Source of the DNA: Takakia lepidozioides
Taxonomy: Eukaryota > Streptophyta > Takakiopsida > Takakiales > Takakiaceae
Direction: 5' to 3'
NCBI GenBank assembly: GCA_030704615.1
Contig: CM060733.1
Location: 2,354,001-2,418,000 of the forward strand
Length of the DNA: 64,000 nucleotides
This document shows positions 1 to 10,399 of this stretch, piece by piece. Position numbers and translations under genes: made by a program. The notes under the pieces are model-generated. The model worked only from the letters and a program-made list of their open reading frames with translations. It was not told the origin of the DNA and ran no database searches. Position 1 is the first letter of the stretch. The number at the start of each line of letters is the position of its first letter.

Positions 1-149
1 GTGGTGGAAGAGATTATTCCTACAAAGTGCATGTCAGGCACATACACATCGCCTTCGACGCCCAGGCAATCTCCTGTGCTCAACATGGAGTCCTCCATTG
101 GTGGATACAATTGTCTTTTACACCGGATGTATGTACCTAATTGTGAACC

Positions 150-1470
150 TCAATGTCGTACCCTGGTTCCTTCTGGATACCTGTCTGCCATCATTTTTCT
201 CGGCTTTGCTTGAGCCTCGCACCTACCAACTGCAGCACAGATGTTCAATAGCAGCGCTTAAGTTGGAGCATGCTGTGGACCCCACTCAAGAAGGCACTTT
301 GCGGCATGTTCTGCTAGTTTCACATCGCCATGAACTCTGCAGGCACCAAGCAAGGACCCCCACAATGAGGCATCTGGTTCTATCGGCATTTTGTTAATGA
401 TGTCCTGGGCCTTTTCCAATTGTCCTGCACGGTCGAAAAGGTCTACCATGCAGCTAAAATGCTCCACTGTAGGAGTAACGTCATGAACTCGACTCATCGA
501 ATCAAAGTAGTACCGGCCTTCTTCCACTAGGCCCCCATGGCTGCATGCAGAGAGACGACACGTGAAGGTGATGTCGTCCAGCTTTATGCCATCCTGTTGC
601 ATTTGCTCAAATAACTTTAGGGCCTCTCGACCACAACCAGTCCGAGCATATCCTGCAATCATTGCATTCCATCTGACCACATTTCGCAGAGTCATATTGT
701 TGAACACTTCATGTGCATCCTTCATGCTTCCACATTTGGCCTACATATCAGCAAGGGCAGTCTCCAGAATGATATCAGGTGAAATTCCAGCTTTGATGAT
801 GTCACCTTTGCCCTTTTCCAGGGCTGCAAGAGTGGCACACGCACTGAGAACGTAAATGAATGTTACACTATCGGGCTGCACCCCTTCCCATTGCATTTGT
901 ACATACATCTCAAAAGCCTCCCTACCACAACCATGTTGGGCATATCCTGCAATGATGGAGCTCCATGAGACCACATGTCAAACACCATACGCGCCTCCTT
1001 CATGCTTCCGCATTTTGGAACACATGTTAGCAAGGGCAGTCTCAAGAAGGCTATCTGGCTCAATTCCAGCTTTGATGATCCCAGCATGGACCTCCTTGCC
1101 CTTTTCAAGAGCTCCTAGGCTGGCACATGCATTCAGGATGCAAGTGACTGTCACCCTGTCTGGAGTCAACCCTTTCTGTATCATTTGCTCATATATCTCC
1201 AAAGCCTCCCCACCACACCCATGCTGAGCATATCCTGCAATGATTGTGCTCCATGAGAGCACATCTCTTTGATTCATATTTTTGAACACTTCACGCGCTT
1301 CCTTCATGCCCCCGCATTTGCCATACACATCAACAAGGGTATTTTCCAGATTCACACATGATGGGATTCCAGCTTTGATGATATCAGCATGGACCTCTTT
1401 GCCCTTTGCTAGGGCACCTAGACTGGCACACGCATTGAGAACGCAAATGAACGTGATCCTGTCGATCTAG
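150..1470 (-). pseudogene. Decayed PPR (pentatricopeptide) gene, 5' truncated
   Basis: Read from 1470 down, this stretch encodes successive PPR units in three different frames (about 1355-978, 974-741, 725-258). Each contains recognisable PLS-type repeat text such as GYAQHGCG, LVDVYGKCGG and KGKEVHAGIIKAGI. The last part reaches the E-motif region (MVDLFDRAGQLEKAQDIINK, LLGACRVHGDVKLAEHAA) and then a stop at 258. Past the stop, degenerate E-motif coding (NICAAVGR, RKMMADRYPEGTRV) continues to about 150. No DYW domain is present and no intact start is seen. The repeats resemble those of the PPR-DYW gene at 56.7-59.3 kb, so both probably come from one expanded family. PPR proteins normally bind organelle RNA and guide C-to-U editing. 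The frame breaks make function unlikely. Confidence 0.8.
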
Positions 1471-3106
1471 ACCCGGAAGAATATCCAGAGGCCGAAGCTT
1501 ATTACGCATTTGAGCGCGCCCCCCATGCACATGGGTGGAAGACAACATAGTTTTTAAGCTGGCCAATAGTCATATGTGAGTTTGTTCTACTTGGAGTGGG
1601 CTAAAAATCTATCAGAACTTGATTCTCTAGATGGATGATAGGACTATGTATGCCTTTTTCAAACGTGCAACTCATGAGTGGTTGGCTGCTGTCACCCATG
1701 TGAGTGTGAACAAGGAAAGCAGGCAGAAGTAGGGTTGCAGCCACTGTGGCTGCTCAGGACAGGGTATCTGTGAGCCAGTTGAGCCCAAGGCCACAGTCTA
1801 TGGGAAATTGAGATATATTCACTGTTGTTTAGTTGGTGGGACAACAGACCACCAAATTTGACATTTCAGTGCACACACCATTTTTGTGGCTTCAACTTGA
1901 GACTTGATATGTCCGTTAACAGCAACCTTATCAGTTCCTCTGCGGCGGTGTCTCTCCTGAGTTTATGGGGAAGAGAAAGCACATGCTTCTCCTTCCCTAC
2001 GTGACGTGTGGTTAATTTAACATTTTCATTCTTCCTCTGTCGAACCTTTCGTATATCTGCACAGTGATGTTGCCTAGTGACAACAATGTTAAATTTAGCA
2101 TTGCCATCGGGCGAGACATGTACAGTGATTCGCCTGTAACTACAGTCCTGGTTAGGTTTAATAGGAGGGCCCCGGTGAAGGAGCCGGCCCAAAAAGTGGG
2201 GTATGCCGCTATTTGTACCCCGCGCACGGTATTCTTTAGTAAAAGGCGAAAGAATAGTTCGCTTTGCGCTGAGCACACGGCTGATGAATTGCATGATGGA
2301 AGGCAAGGTTTATATAGGACTTATCCGTCGACATCTCTGCAAACGATATGGGATAAATATATGCCCAAAATTTTCCAGCGTAAAAAGCAAAACCCTACCA
2401 CTGCAGGCTTCCTGACTCCTGACCCTGCTGTTAATATGTACGTGATGGTCCAGAAATGTTGAAGTGATGAAAAGCAAACACGGCGACTGCATTCGTGAGA
2501 ATACTCTTGCAAGCCTTGCTTGATTGTTACTAAGAAGGCTTGCCCTGCGAACTTGGTATAGCTTAGTATCAATCGAGAGGGGGAGCATGCCATATGCCTA
2601 CATTCTCCTCTCCTTGTCGTCTCTGTTTAGGAGTCCATGCTGAGAACAGGGAATAACAAGTGTCCACCAGTTCATCTGCTGATGATATGTTGTTTGCTGC
2701 AGCTGATTATCTTTTGTGCGTTACAAGATTTGTCATCAATCCATGGCTGACAGGATAGAGGGTACCTCCGAAGCCGAGCCCTATCATTTACAAGCTTGAT
2801 ACTGTGCAAAATGTGGCCCAGACCCGTAGCCGACCATCGAGATTCGGCCCCCCGACTGAAAAGCCTGAGAGTGCACGGACTGCTACTCGACATTTGCAGC
2901 CAGAGTGTTCAGTCAGTGTCGTGACTATATCTGCCTAACAGTGTACAGCCAGGTGAGATCTAAATTTAACGGTGGTGGCACAACTGTGTGCGCAATACAA
3001 GAAGGTTTGCAACTCTGTCTCTAATTTCCTCACATGCACAACATGTTCAGTGATATGTAAATGCGCAACTCCACAAGGCAATCCTAGTTATTTGCTGTTC
3101 TGCAGA
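1471..3106. other. Gene-poor stretch, nothing recognised
   Basis: Overlapping open frames exist on both strands between 1866 and 2590 (for example 132 codons on + at 2064-2462 and 146 codons on - at 1866-2306). None shows a domain or composition I recognise, and opposing frames over the same bases argue that at most one is real. No repeat, RNA gene or promoter could be supported. Confidence 0.4.
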
Positions 3107-3490
3107 AAGGAAGAGGAGATTGTAATTGCCCATGTGAGGGCAGCCTGAAGACAATATCCACTGCACTGTCCGGGATGTTCTCACCAGAGAGTGACCCTCT
3201 TCAGGACGATCAAGAACATTGTCACGTTACCTCTGTTCACCAACTTTCAAAATCTTGAGGCTGAGCCTAAGGCCCTGGCCCTGTTGGGATCTAATGCTGG
3301 GTAGCTCACACACAACAAGTTGATGCTTGTGTGAAGGGCTTTTTAGAGGATATCTGGAAAAACCGAACTAATTGTCTTCACCAAGATAAAGTCACACTGC
3401 CGGAGTGAGCCCCTCACAAAAGGTAGCATCTATTCCGTTTTGTTCCGCCCAAACTGGGCCACATGGCTGCGGCAAACAACCGTCTCTACA
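3107..3490 (+). mobile_element. 5'-truncated LINE fragment (3' tail)
   Basis: This segment matches, base for base over long runs, the 3' part of the LINE at 48845-49836. It has the degraded C-terminal cysteine-rich region (compare GCAATTGCCCGTTGTGTGGG in the better copy), the stretch around TTGATGCTTGTGTGAAGGGC, and the tail with GAGTGAGCCCCTCACA. It ends near GGCAAACAAC without the final TATGAGTACA, so the 3' tip is diverged. Stops and indels show it is dead. No target-site duplication was found. Confidence 0.75.
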
Positions 3491-4166
3491 AGCTTCATCA
3501 TCTTGGAGTGTTTCAACTTCATCTTCGTCGTCTTCTTAAGACTCTTCTTCCTCATTCTATGTGGGAGTCCCACAACTCAATCTGCTAATAGCATGCTGTG
3601 AATGGGCATTTCTGTTGTTACTTTTTAGCGAGGGTTCTGTGTGAAGCCCATAAGTTAAATGATGCCCGTGGTGTGTGGTTGTAGGTGTCAGGAAAATCTA
3701 TGCAAGCGAGTAGGCTTGTTCATAAACAATCAATCATTTTCAGATCAGATTCCAATGGAGAGGAGTTTGAAGGGTGCCGCAAAGTGCTGAGCTCTATTTA
3801 CAGACTTGCCTCCCACCCATCATTGTGCGATACACATATTTGTGTGTAGGCTTAACTGAGGATGTACAGCAAATTTTACTTCCATGAATGCTTCAGGATG
3901 GTCATGGACCTCATACTGGCTTTGATGTTGTTGTGAGTGTCCTGTAGAAGATGTTCCCAGCTCCTTACAAGTGGTCGGGGGTGTATGCTGTCATCCATTA
4001 TAACCAACCGAGCTAAAAGGGGGGTCCTCGGTCAACCGTTTATTTTGTGTTGATAGCTCCAACTTTCAAGTCCTTGGGGAAGGTTAGGCCACTTCCACTT
4101 CCACTTTTCAGTGTGAGAATACCCAAGGAAAACAAAAAGGGGAAAAGAGAAAACGAGAGAGAGAGG
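3491..4166. other. Spacer, nothing recognised
   Basis: There is no open frame of note. A purine-rich GA run (about 4140-4166) directly precedes the Ty3 LTR. I see no other structure. Confidence 0.4.
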
Positions 4167-4687
4167 TGTGAAGAACCAGATTCCTCTCTAGTCTTTATTC
4201 CCCATCAATGAATGTTATAACTCTGTGGGGATGAAGGTGCCTGTTACAACAGATGTGTCAGTGATGAGCATGTAAACTTGTCTTATATTAACCGCTAGTA
4301 GTAGATTAAGCAGTAGCCTTGTTGGCGGCATATCTGTCATTTCATCTGGATAACAATATGAGGAGCCAATAAGTGACAGCCATCTGGCCAGGCAGATGAA
4401 GGATGAAAAGACTATTTAATCAAGGGGGTCTAGAGCCCCAGTGTGCTGGTTTTTGGAGTGTTCATCTAGGTGTACCTGTGTGGATCTAGGTGTACCTGTG
4501 TGGATGAAAGTGTCTCTGTATGCGGTGTGTGATTAAGTTTAGGGAATCGTCCCTCAGGATCTGCAGTCCTCTAGAGTAAGATCCCTCATCCTATGCATGC
4601 TCGCTCTACTGTAGCTGTAGCTGTACTCCCCCTTTAAGCGCATCCACCACAGAGGAAGGGAATCTCTGGTGGGCGCCAGAATCTTGG
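4167..4687 (+). repeat. Left LTR of the old Ty3/gypsy element
   Basis: This begins TGTGAAGAACCAGATTCC and ends near GGGCGCCAGAATCTTGG. The same sequence recurs in the same direction at 39236-39707, with many scattered differences and small indels. The left copy has an extra repeat of TAGGTGTACCTGTGTGGATC around 4470-4500. A gag-like frame follows about 85 bp downstream on the same strand, as expected for a 5' LTR. The outer edges are approximate because no clean TG...CA pair or target-site duplication could be fixed. Confidence 0.8.
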
Positions 4688-4772
4688 TGGAGACGGGTCG
4701 CAAGATCTCGTCAATCATCACCTGGACATTCTCTGTTGGTACGACAGGTAGAAGTAGGCTGACGGCGTGACA

Positions 4773-6337
4773 ATGGCGGCGCCTTCCCGTGCATGGTTGT
4801 TTTTGCTTCTAGCTATTGTCGTGCTTCCTTGTGTCTTTGTGATTCACTGTGTCACAGCAATGGCGTCTTCATCGCGCACTCCCACTGAAGCTGAGCTCAA
4901 CGCTTACAAGGAGACATCAGCAGGTAACTTTGAAGCAGTCTTTGCTGGGGTGTTGCGTGACTCAGTTGATCCCAAGCTCATCGTGGAGGTGGACTATCCT
5001 CCCTTTGGTGAACCATTTGAGCGGCCCGAGCTAGTTTTAGACACGCCCTCAGATCATTGGGTTCGTGAGTTCGAGCTCACAGCTGCCAAGGAGGGCTTGA
5101 AGCCCACGTGTAACAAAAAAGAGGCTGCTGAGCAACGCCGCAAAGTCATTGAGGCAGTGCAAGGTGCCAGAGCAGCAAAGCTCCTCCAATGCCTCTACGC
5201 TGCAGAAATTCACCGCAAGCTTCCTCTTTCGGTCGCTAAGGAGCGTCTACTTGCTAGTGAGACCCTGAGTTGGCCCGAGCTAGGGGTGCCGCAATTCACA
5301 GTTGCTAGTGAAGTCACCGTTGAGCTTGGCAGCTTTTTGCCACCACACTGACCGAGTCCAGTCAGGCTCTGGGAGTTAGTCCGAGGAGGGAGCTCTCTTG
5401 TTTTGGCCAATCTATGCCCTCTCTAGAAACCTGAGCACAATGTCGAGTTGTCTTGGGAGGATCATGTAGCAGACCTTCCAGTTTTTCGCTTTCCACATAC
5501 TGAGAACGACATCATCATCTTTCCTGGTACTGATTTTCGTGCTGAGAGGGTGGCCTTCAGTCTTCCCAACGCCGTGGTCACAAAATATCCAGTGCATACC
5601 TTGCTGGCCAAGGAGAAGATCATTCGCTCAGTAGTCCGCGTGTCCTTTTGGCTTAAGATTGACGAGAAACTATTGCACTTTTTGGGAGAATCCATGCACA
5701 TGCTTCATAAGCACAAGTTCGTGAGCTCACATCGTATCACTGACTGGGAGGACGAGCTGCAGCCCGTGCCAGGTCGGCAAGGAAGGTGAGAACCGTCCCT
5801 GCTTTATCAATCCAAAATGCCTGTGACCACTAGAGCTCGTGAGTCTTGGAAAATTTTTGATGATTTGGTGAGGAAGAGCCGGCCGATGAGGCAAAGGTTG
5901 ATACTCCAAATCTTCCCGAACCCATGTCCGAGACTCTATCTCCAGAGGAGCCTCTGGGGGTAGGCATTGCTAATCCTCCGCAAGGGACTCATGCAACCAC
6001 GTCAGGTAATAAGCCTAACCTTGATATCCAGGGTATCTGTGATGCTATGACCACAGTATCTAGTTGCCCTGCGTTGGTACAGTTGTTTTTAGACAAACAG
6101 ATTGGTGTGGTGCCCGTGACCAAGGCAAATGACCCTCAACGTTCTCACAAACGTCTATATCCAGAGTATGAGGTGGGTCAAGACTTTGAGAATTTTCTCA
6201 ACTTCTTTGAAATGAGTGTGAAATTTAATGAGCTGCCTGCTACGATGGTGACCAATTCCTTTCGCTTTTGCCTTAAGGGTGAGGCTCGTGATCTGTTTGA
6301 AGCAAGTATTAAGGATCAGGGTGAGGGGACGAGTTGA
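4773..6337 (+). pseudogene. gag: Ty3/gypsy gag (N-terminal part), degraded
   Basis: An ATG at 4773 opens a frame that runs to a stop at 5351, resumes in the same frame at about 5448-5789, and shifts frame for 5924-6337. The last piece carries the retrotransposon Gag signature: an aromatic/acidic stretch (DFENFLNFFEMSVKF) followed by LKGEARDLFEAS. The first piece starts with a hydrophobic run, which is unusual for gag and may be spurious upstream coding. The frame ends where the inverted pol segment begins. The zinc-knuckle half of gag appears instead on the - strand near 39.1 kb. Two in-frame stops and a frameshift make it non-functional. Gag would form the particle that packages the element RNA. 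Confidence 0.65.
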
Positions 6338-8127
6338 GACACATGAACTGTGTCCTTGAGCGCAGCAGTGGAGGCATGTTGGGGTAACAAACGATATTGC
6401 TTGCCAGGAAGGATCTCTGCAATCAAATAGGGCCCATCAATTCGAAGCTTGGCCTTGGAAACCTGCTTGCCAGGTTGAAGACGAACACACACGGTATGGC
6501 CGATGACAAAACTCTCAGAGTACACCACCTGCCGGTTGTAGTGTTTAGCCTGGGCAACCTGAGCCACTGCAATGTTGTGCTTGGCAATCTCCCGCAAGCT
6601 CAACCTGTGAGCAAAAACAGGGAGGTTCCTGCACTTGCACCTGTAAGACAGGGACGTGTAACGAGGTCCTAGCTTTTCTACCATACAATAATTCAAAAGG
6701 AGATAATCGAGTGCTAGCATGAACGGAAGTTCTATAAGCAAAGATAAGCACAGGCAAGGTGATGTCCCACTCATATATGAGAGCCCCATTCTTTTCCAAG
6801 AATTGGCACATTGATGATCTATCTCTACAACAAAAGAGCATCCATGTAAGTACTGCCTAAAATGCTTAACCCCAAAGATAACTGCGAGACCTTTCTTGTC
6901 TGTAATACTATAATTACGCTCATGACGATCTAGCCTTCTGGAAGCATAGGCTACAACCTGCTCCTTCCTATCTCGCTTCTGGCATAAGATAGCAGAGATA
7001 GCCGGATCTGAAGCATCAGTTTGCAAAAGAAATGGCTCATCAAAGTTGGGAAAAATGAGCACAGGGGCCGTGGTCAAAGCAACTTTGAGTTTTTCAAAGG
7101 CACGCTGTTCGTGTCACTCCATAAGAACCTGACATCCTTACATAACAAACGTGTTAGTGGCGCAGCAATTTTAGCAAAATGCATGATAAAACGCCGATAG
7201 TAGGAGGCCAGGCCAAGAAAGGCCCTAATACAATTTTTATCCTTGGGAGTTGGATACTCCCAAACAGTGGCAATCTTAGAGGGATCAGGACTGATAATCA
7301 GCGGCGGACAACAAATTACCAAGAAAGCGTAACTCAGACATACAAAGATCACATTTTTTTGCCTTTACCTTTAACCCAGCTGCTCGTAACCCGCATAGGA
7401 CTCTTCGAAGATCCACCATGTGAGCTTCAAAACTAGAAGAGTAAACATTAATGTCATCCACATAAACCAGGGCACACTCCCATCGAAGATTACCAAGCAC
7501 TATATCCATCAGCCGTTGGAAGGTTGCAGTGGCATTACAAAGCCCATAGGGCATGGTCTCAAACTGAAACATTCCCATTTTGCAAGTGAAGGCAGTTTTT
7601 TCCTTGGCTGAGTCTGTCAAAGGCACTTGCCAGAAACCAGCAGCCAGGTCCAGTGAGGAAAAAATGGTGGCTCCATTCAGTTGGTCAAGGGTTTCGTTGA
7701 TTCAAGGTAAATGATAGACATCTTTTTTAGTTAGGGTATTCAAACGTCTGAAGTCAACACAGAACCGTGTGGAACCATCATTCTTTGCAACCAAGACAAA
7801 TGGGACTGGCCCAAGGTGACACCGAAGGCTTGATGACACCAGAGTCTAACATCCTTTTTACCTCTTCTTACATGATCTTCCTCTCCTTCACACTCTCTCG
7901 ATAGGCATATTGTTTGATAGGTTGACCTTTAGTCACAATGTCATGAGAAAGCACAGAGGACATGCCTAAATCGTGAGAGCACTGACTGAAGACATCAAGA
8001 TTTTCCTTAATGACAGAATATAACTGACCTTTCTCAGCTTCAGTCAGACCAGAGCCTACCTTGACATCAGCCAACACAACAGCGTGAAAGGTATTACCTT
8101 TGGTGCAGAAACCGATTGAGACAATAA
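6316..8127 (-). pseudogene. pol: Ty3/gypsy pol: RT, RNase H, integrase C-terminus (inverted)
   Basis: Reading from 8127 down: a pre-RT spacer (VLADVKVGSGLTEAEKGQLY, then DVFSQCSHDLG), the reverse transcriptase (FETMPYGLCNATATFQRLMD, active-site YVDD in ALVYVDDINVYSS at about 7460), the RT thumb ([12 protein letters not shown]), RNase H (LLQTDASDPAISAILCQK) and an integrase C-terminal region ending DTVHVSQLVPSP at 6316. Most of the integrase core is missing between RNase H and the C-terminus. Several frameshifts and stops are present. The gene lies opposite to gag and between two LTRs of the gag direction, so this block has been inverted. Its upstream continuation is displaced to 27020-27190, 35361-35430 and 38150-39235 by insertions. 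Confidence 0.85.
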
Positions 8128-8164
8128 GACTAAGAACCCTATTTTAACTAATTCTGGACTTTTG
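8128..8164 (+). repeat. Left terminal inverted repeat of element A
   Basis: It reads GACTAAGAACCC and then the 26-nt core beginning CTATTTTAACTAATTCTGGA (8139-8164). The inverted partner is at 26984-27019. The first base is G where the right end has C of CACTA, consistent with one mutation. Confidence 0.85.
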
Positions 8165-8363
8165 GCTTAAATCCGGACCAAACTTAATATGTATTTGAAT
8201 TAAAATTAATTCAAAATTTGTTAATAATATCTTGGATAGTAATGTGTGATTGAACTTTGTGAAATTACAAGTGATGTCATACTTGCTTCAAAATGTAACA
8301 TATAAGATGTCTATTTGATATTGAAGTGCTTGTGAAGTTGTAGTGTAACTCAACAATTCATTG

Positions 8364-8387
8364 AACGTCAACTGGGAAGTCGAATGA
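8364..8387. repeat. Palindrome family A, degenerate copy
   Basis: AACGTCAACTG, GG, then AAGTCGAATGA: the left arm is intact (GTCA variant), the right arm decayed. It is the first copy from the left end of element A. Confidence 0.5.
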
Positions 8388-8859
8388 TGTAATATTACAT
8401 TATGTTACAATCACGATAAACAAATGTGTCGAATCGAACATGGGATAGACTCATAGTACTCTACCATACTTGATATAAGTTGATAGTAATTTTGATTGAA
8501 TCTTCATGTTCATAAGCACAATATTCATAGACAATGCCATTGGAATGATGTTTTGGGTGTGAGAAGGGCAGTAAAATATTAAAATAGCGTGAACATTAGG
8601 AAGATGACCTACTAGGGCAGTAAAATAAGGTTTGGGGTGTAACTAGATATATTAAGTGCAATAAGGTCCAAGTTTGTGGTGACTCGGAGAAGGGTTTAGG
8701 GTTTTAAAGGGTTTAGGATAGAAAAAGAGAAACAAATATGGACGACTCTAAACCTCTGTAGAATGGAAAAATGTAAGGGGAATTTGATATCCATGTAATC
8801 ATTCTATCATACGTTATCCAACTTGAAAATTAAAGAAAACATTAAGAGAATGATACAAA

Positions 8860-9830
8860 TTTTACAAGAGGTAACATGGTAGTACAATAAGGTTTGGAGT
8901 TTATTATAAGTAGGGTACTACACTAAGGTTTTTGGTATATGGTAAAAGTAATGGTTTAAGGTGCTAAGGGTCACGCTTAAGCTTGGGGTAAGGATTATTA
9001 AGGGAAGGATAAAGGGAAGGGTAAGGGTTTAGGGTTTGGATTTCGGGTAGAAAGGGACAAACAAATATGGAATACTCACACATGGTAGTACAATAACTTG
9101 GTTTGGAGTGTAAGTAGGGTAGTACACTAACCTGGTTTTTGGTATATTATGGTAAGAGTACTAATGGTTTAGGGTAGTAAGTGTCAGGCTTAAGCTTAGG
9201 GTAAGGATTAAGGCCAGGGTAAAGGAATGGGTAAGGATTTAGGGTTTGGATTTAGGGTAGTTCAAAGGGACAAACAAATATAAAAGACTCACACATGGTA
9301 GTACAATAACTTGGTTTGGAGTGTAAGTAGGGTAATACACTAACCTGGTTTTTGGTATATGATAAGAGTACTAATGGTTTAGGGTAGTAAGTGTCAGGCT
9401 TAAGCTTAGGGTAAGGATTAAGGCCAGGGTAAAGGAATGGGTAAGGATTTAGGGTTTGGATTTAGGGTAGTTCAAAGGGACAAACAAATATAGAAGACTC
9501 ACACATGGTAGTACAATAATTTGGTTTGGAGTGTAAGTAGGGTAGTACACTAACCTGGTTTTTGGTATATGGTAAGAGTAATGGTTTAAGGTAGTAAGTG
9601 TCAAGCTTAATCTTAGGGTAAGGATTAAGGCCAGGGTAAAGGTTTGGATTTATGGGAGTACAGAAAGGTTTTTGGTATATGGTAAGAGTAATAGTTTAGG
9701 GTACTAAGTGTCCGGCTTAAGCCTATGGAAGGGTTAAGGTAAAACGAAGGGCAAGGACTTAGAGGTGATGATAAAGGTATAAATGGACAAACAAATATAG
9801 AAGACTCGCACTCACTAGAACGAGACATTG
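8860..9830. repeat. Subterminal tandem repeats of about 210 bp with telomere-like motifs
   Basis: A unit with CACATGGTAGTACAATAACT, then TTTTTGGTATATGGTAAGAG, TTAAGCTTAGGGTAAGGATT and TTTAGGGTTTGGATTTAGGG recurs with starts near 8870, 9080, 9292 and 9502, plus a partial unit near 9660. The central units are about 90% alike or better by eye. Within each unit, TTTAGGG (the common plant telomere repeat) and GGGTAAGG variants are frequent. CACTA-type elements typically have subterminal repeat arrays that bind the element's protein, and this array lies 0.7-1.7 kb inside the left end. Confidence 0.8.
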
Positions 9831-10003
9831 CAAAAAAACATTTAGACCGGATTAGAAAAGAAAGAATCTAGGGGTTGTGCCAACATTTTTTTTTTTTGGG
9901 TGCATTGTCTGTTTTGTAAGCCAGAACCCCCATGTCACGAATATATGTAGATGAACAGAATGTACAGTAGTGCAGAGTCCAACACGGCAGAAAGAAATAG
10001 ATG

Positions 10004-10027
10004 AACGTCCACTGCCCACTCGAGGTT
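10004..10027. repeat. Palindrome family A, diverged copy
   Basis: AACGTCCACTG, CC, CACTCGAGGTT, extended outward as ATGAAC...GTTCAT. Three arm mismatches. Confidence 0.8.
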
Positions 10028-10399
10028 CATTGCGACAGAAAAAAAAGACAGGAAGGATTACCCAACGCAAACACGAAGGGAAAGAAGCGTAAATAAATTT
10101 TTATATCTTAAAATGAAAGACCGGAAATAACCTCAACATTTAGTCCATGGATGGAAAATGGTTCGCAAGAAGGAAACCTTCAGGTATCTGGCTGAAGGTT
10201 AGCAACCTCGAAATTCGCGCGCGCCTTCACTGCTTCCACCGCTGTAATTCTCTTGGTGCTATTTCTTGTCGTATTATTTCGTGGCGGCATTGTCCACACG
10301 ACATTGTTCACGTGGATCCATTGAGCAAGATCTGACGGGTTGTACTCCCAAACTTTTTGACCAACAGTCCTTGTACCTCTCAAAGTCTGAGGGGTTACC

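Noticed and set aside
8860-9830. Interstitial telomere
   Set aside because: TTTAGGG occurs only as scattered units inside a 210-bp tandem repeat, not as an uninterrupted telomeric run.
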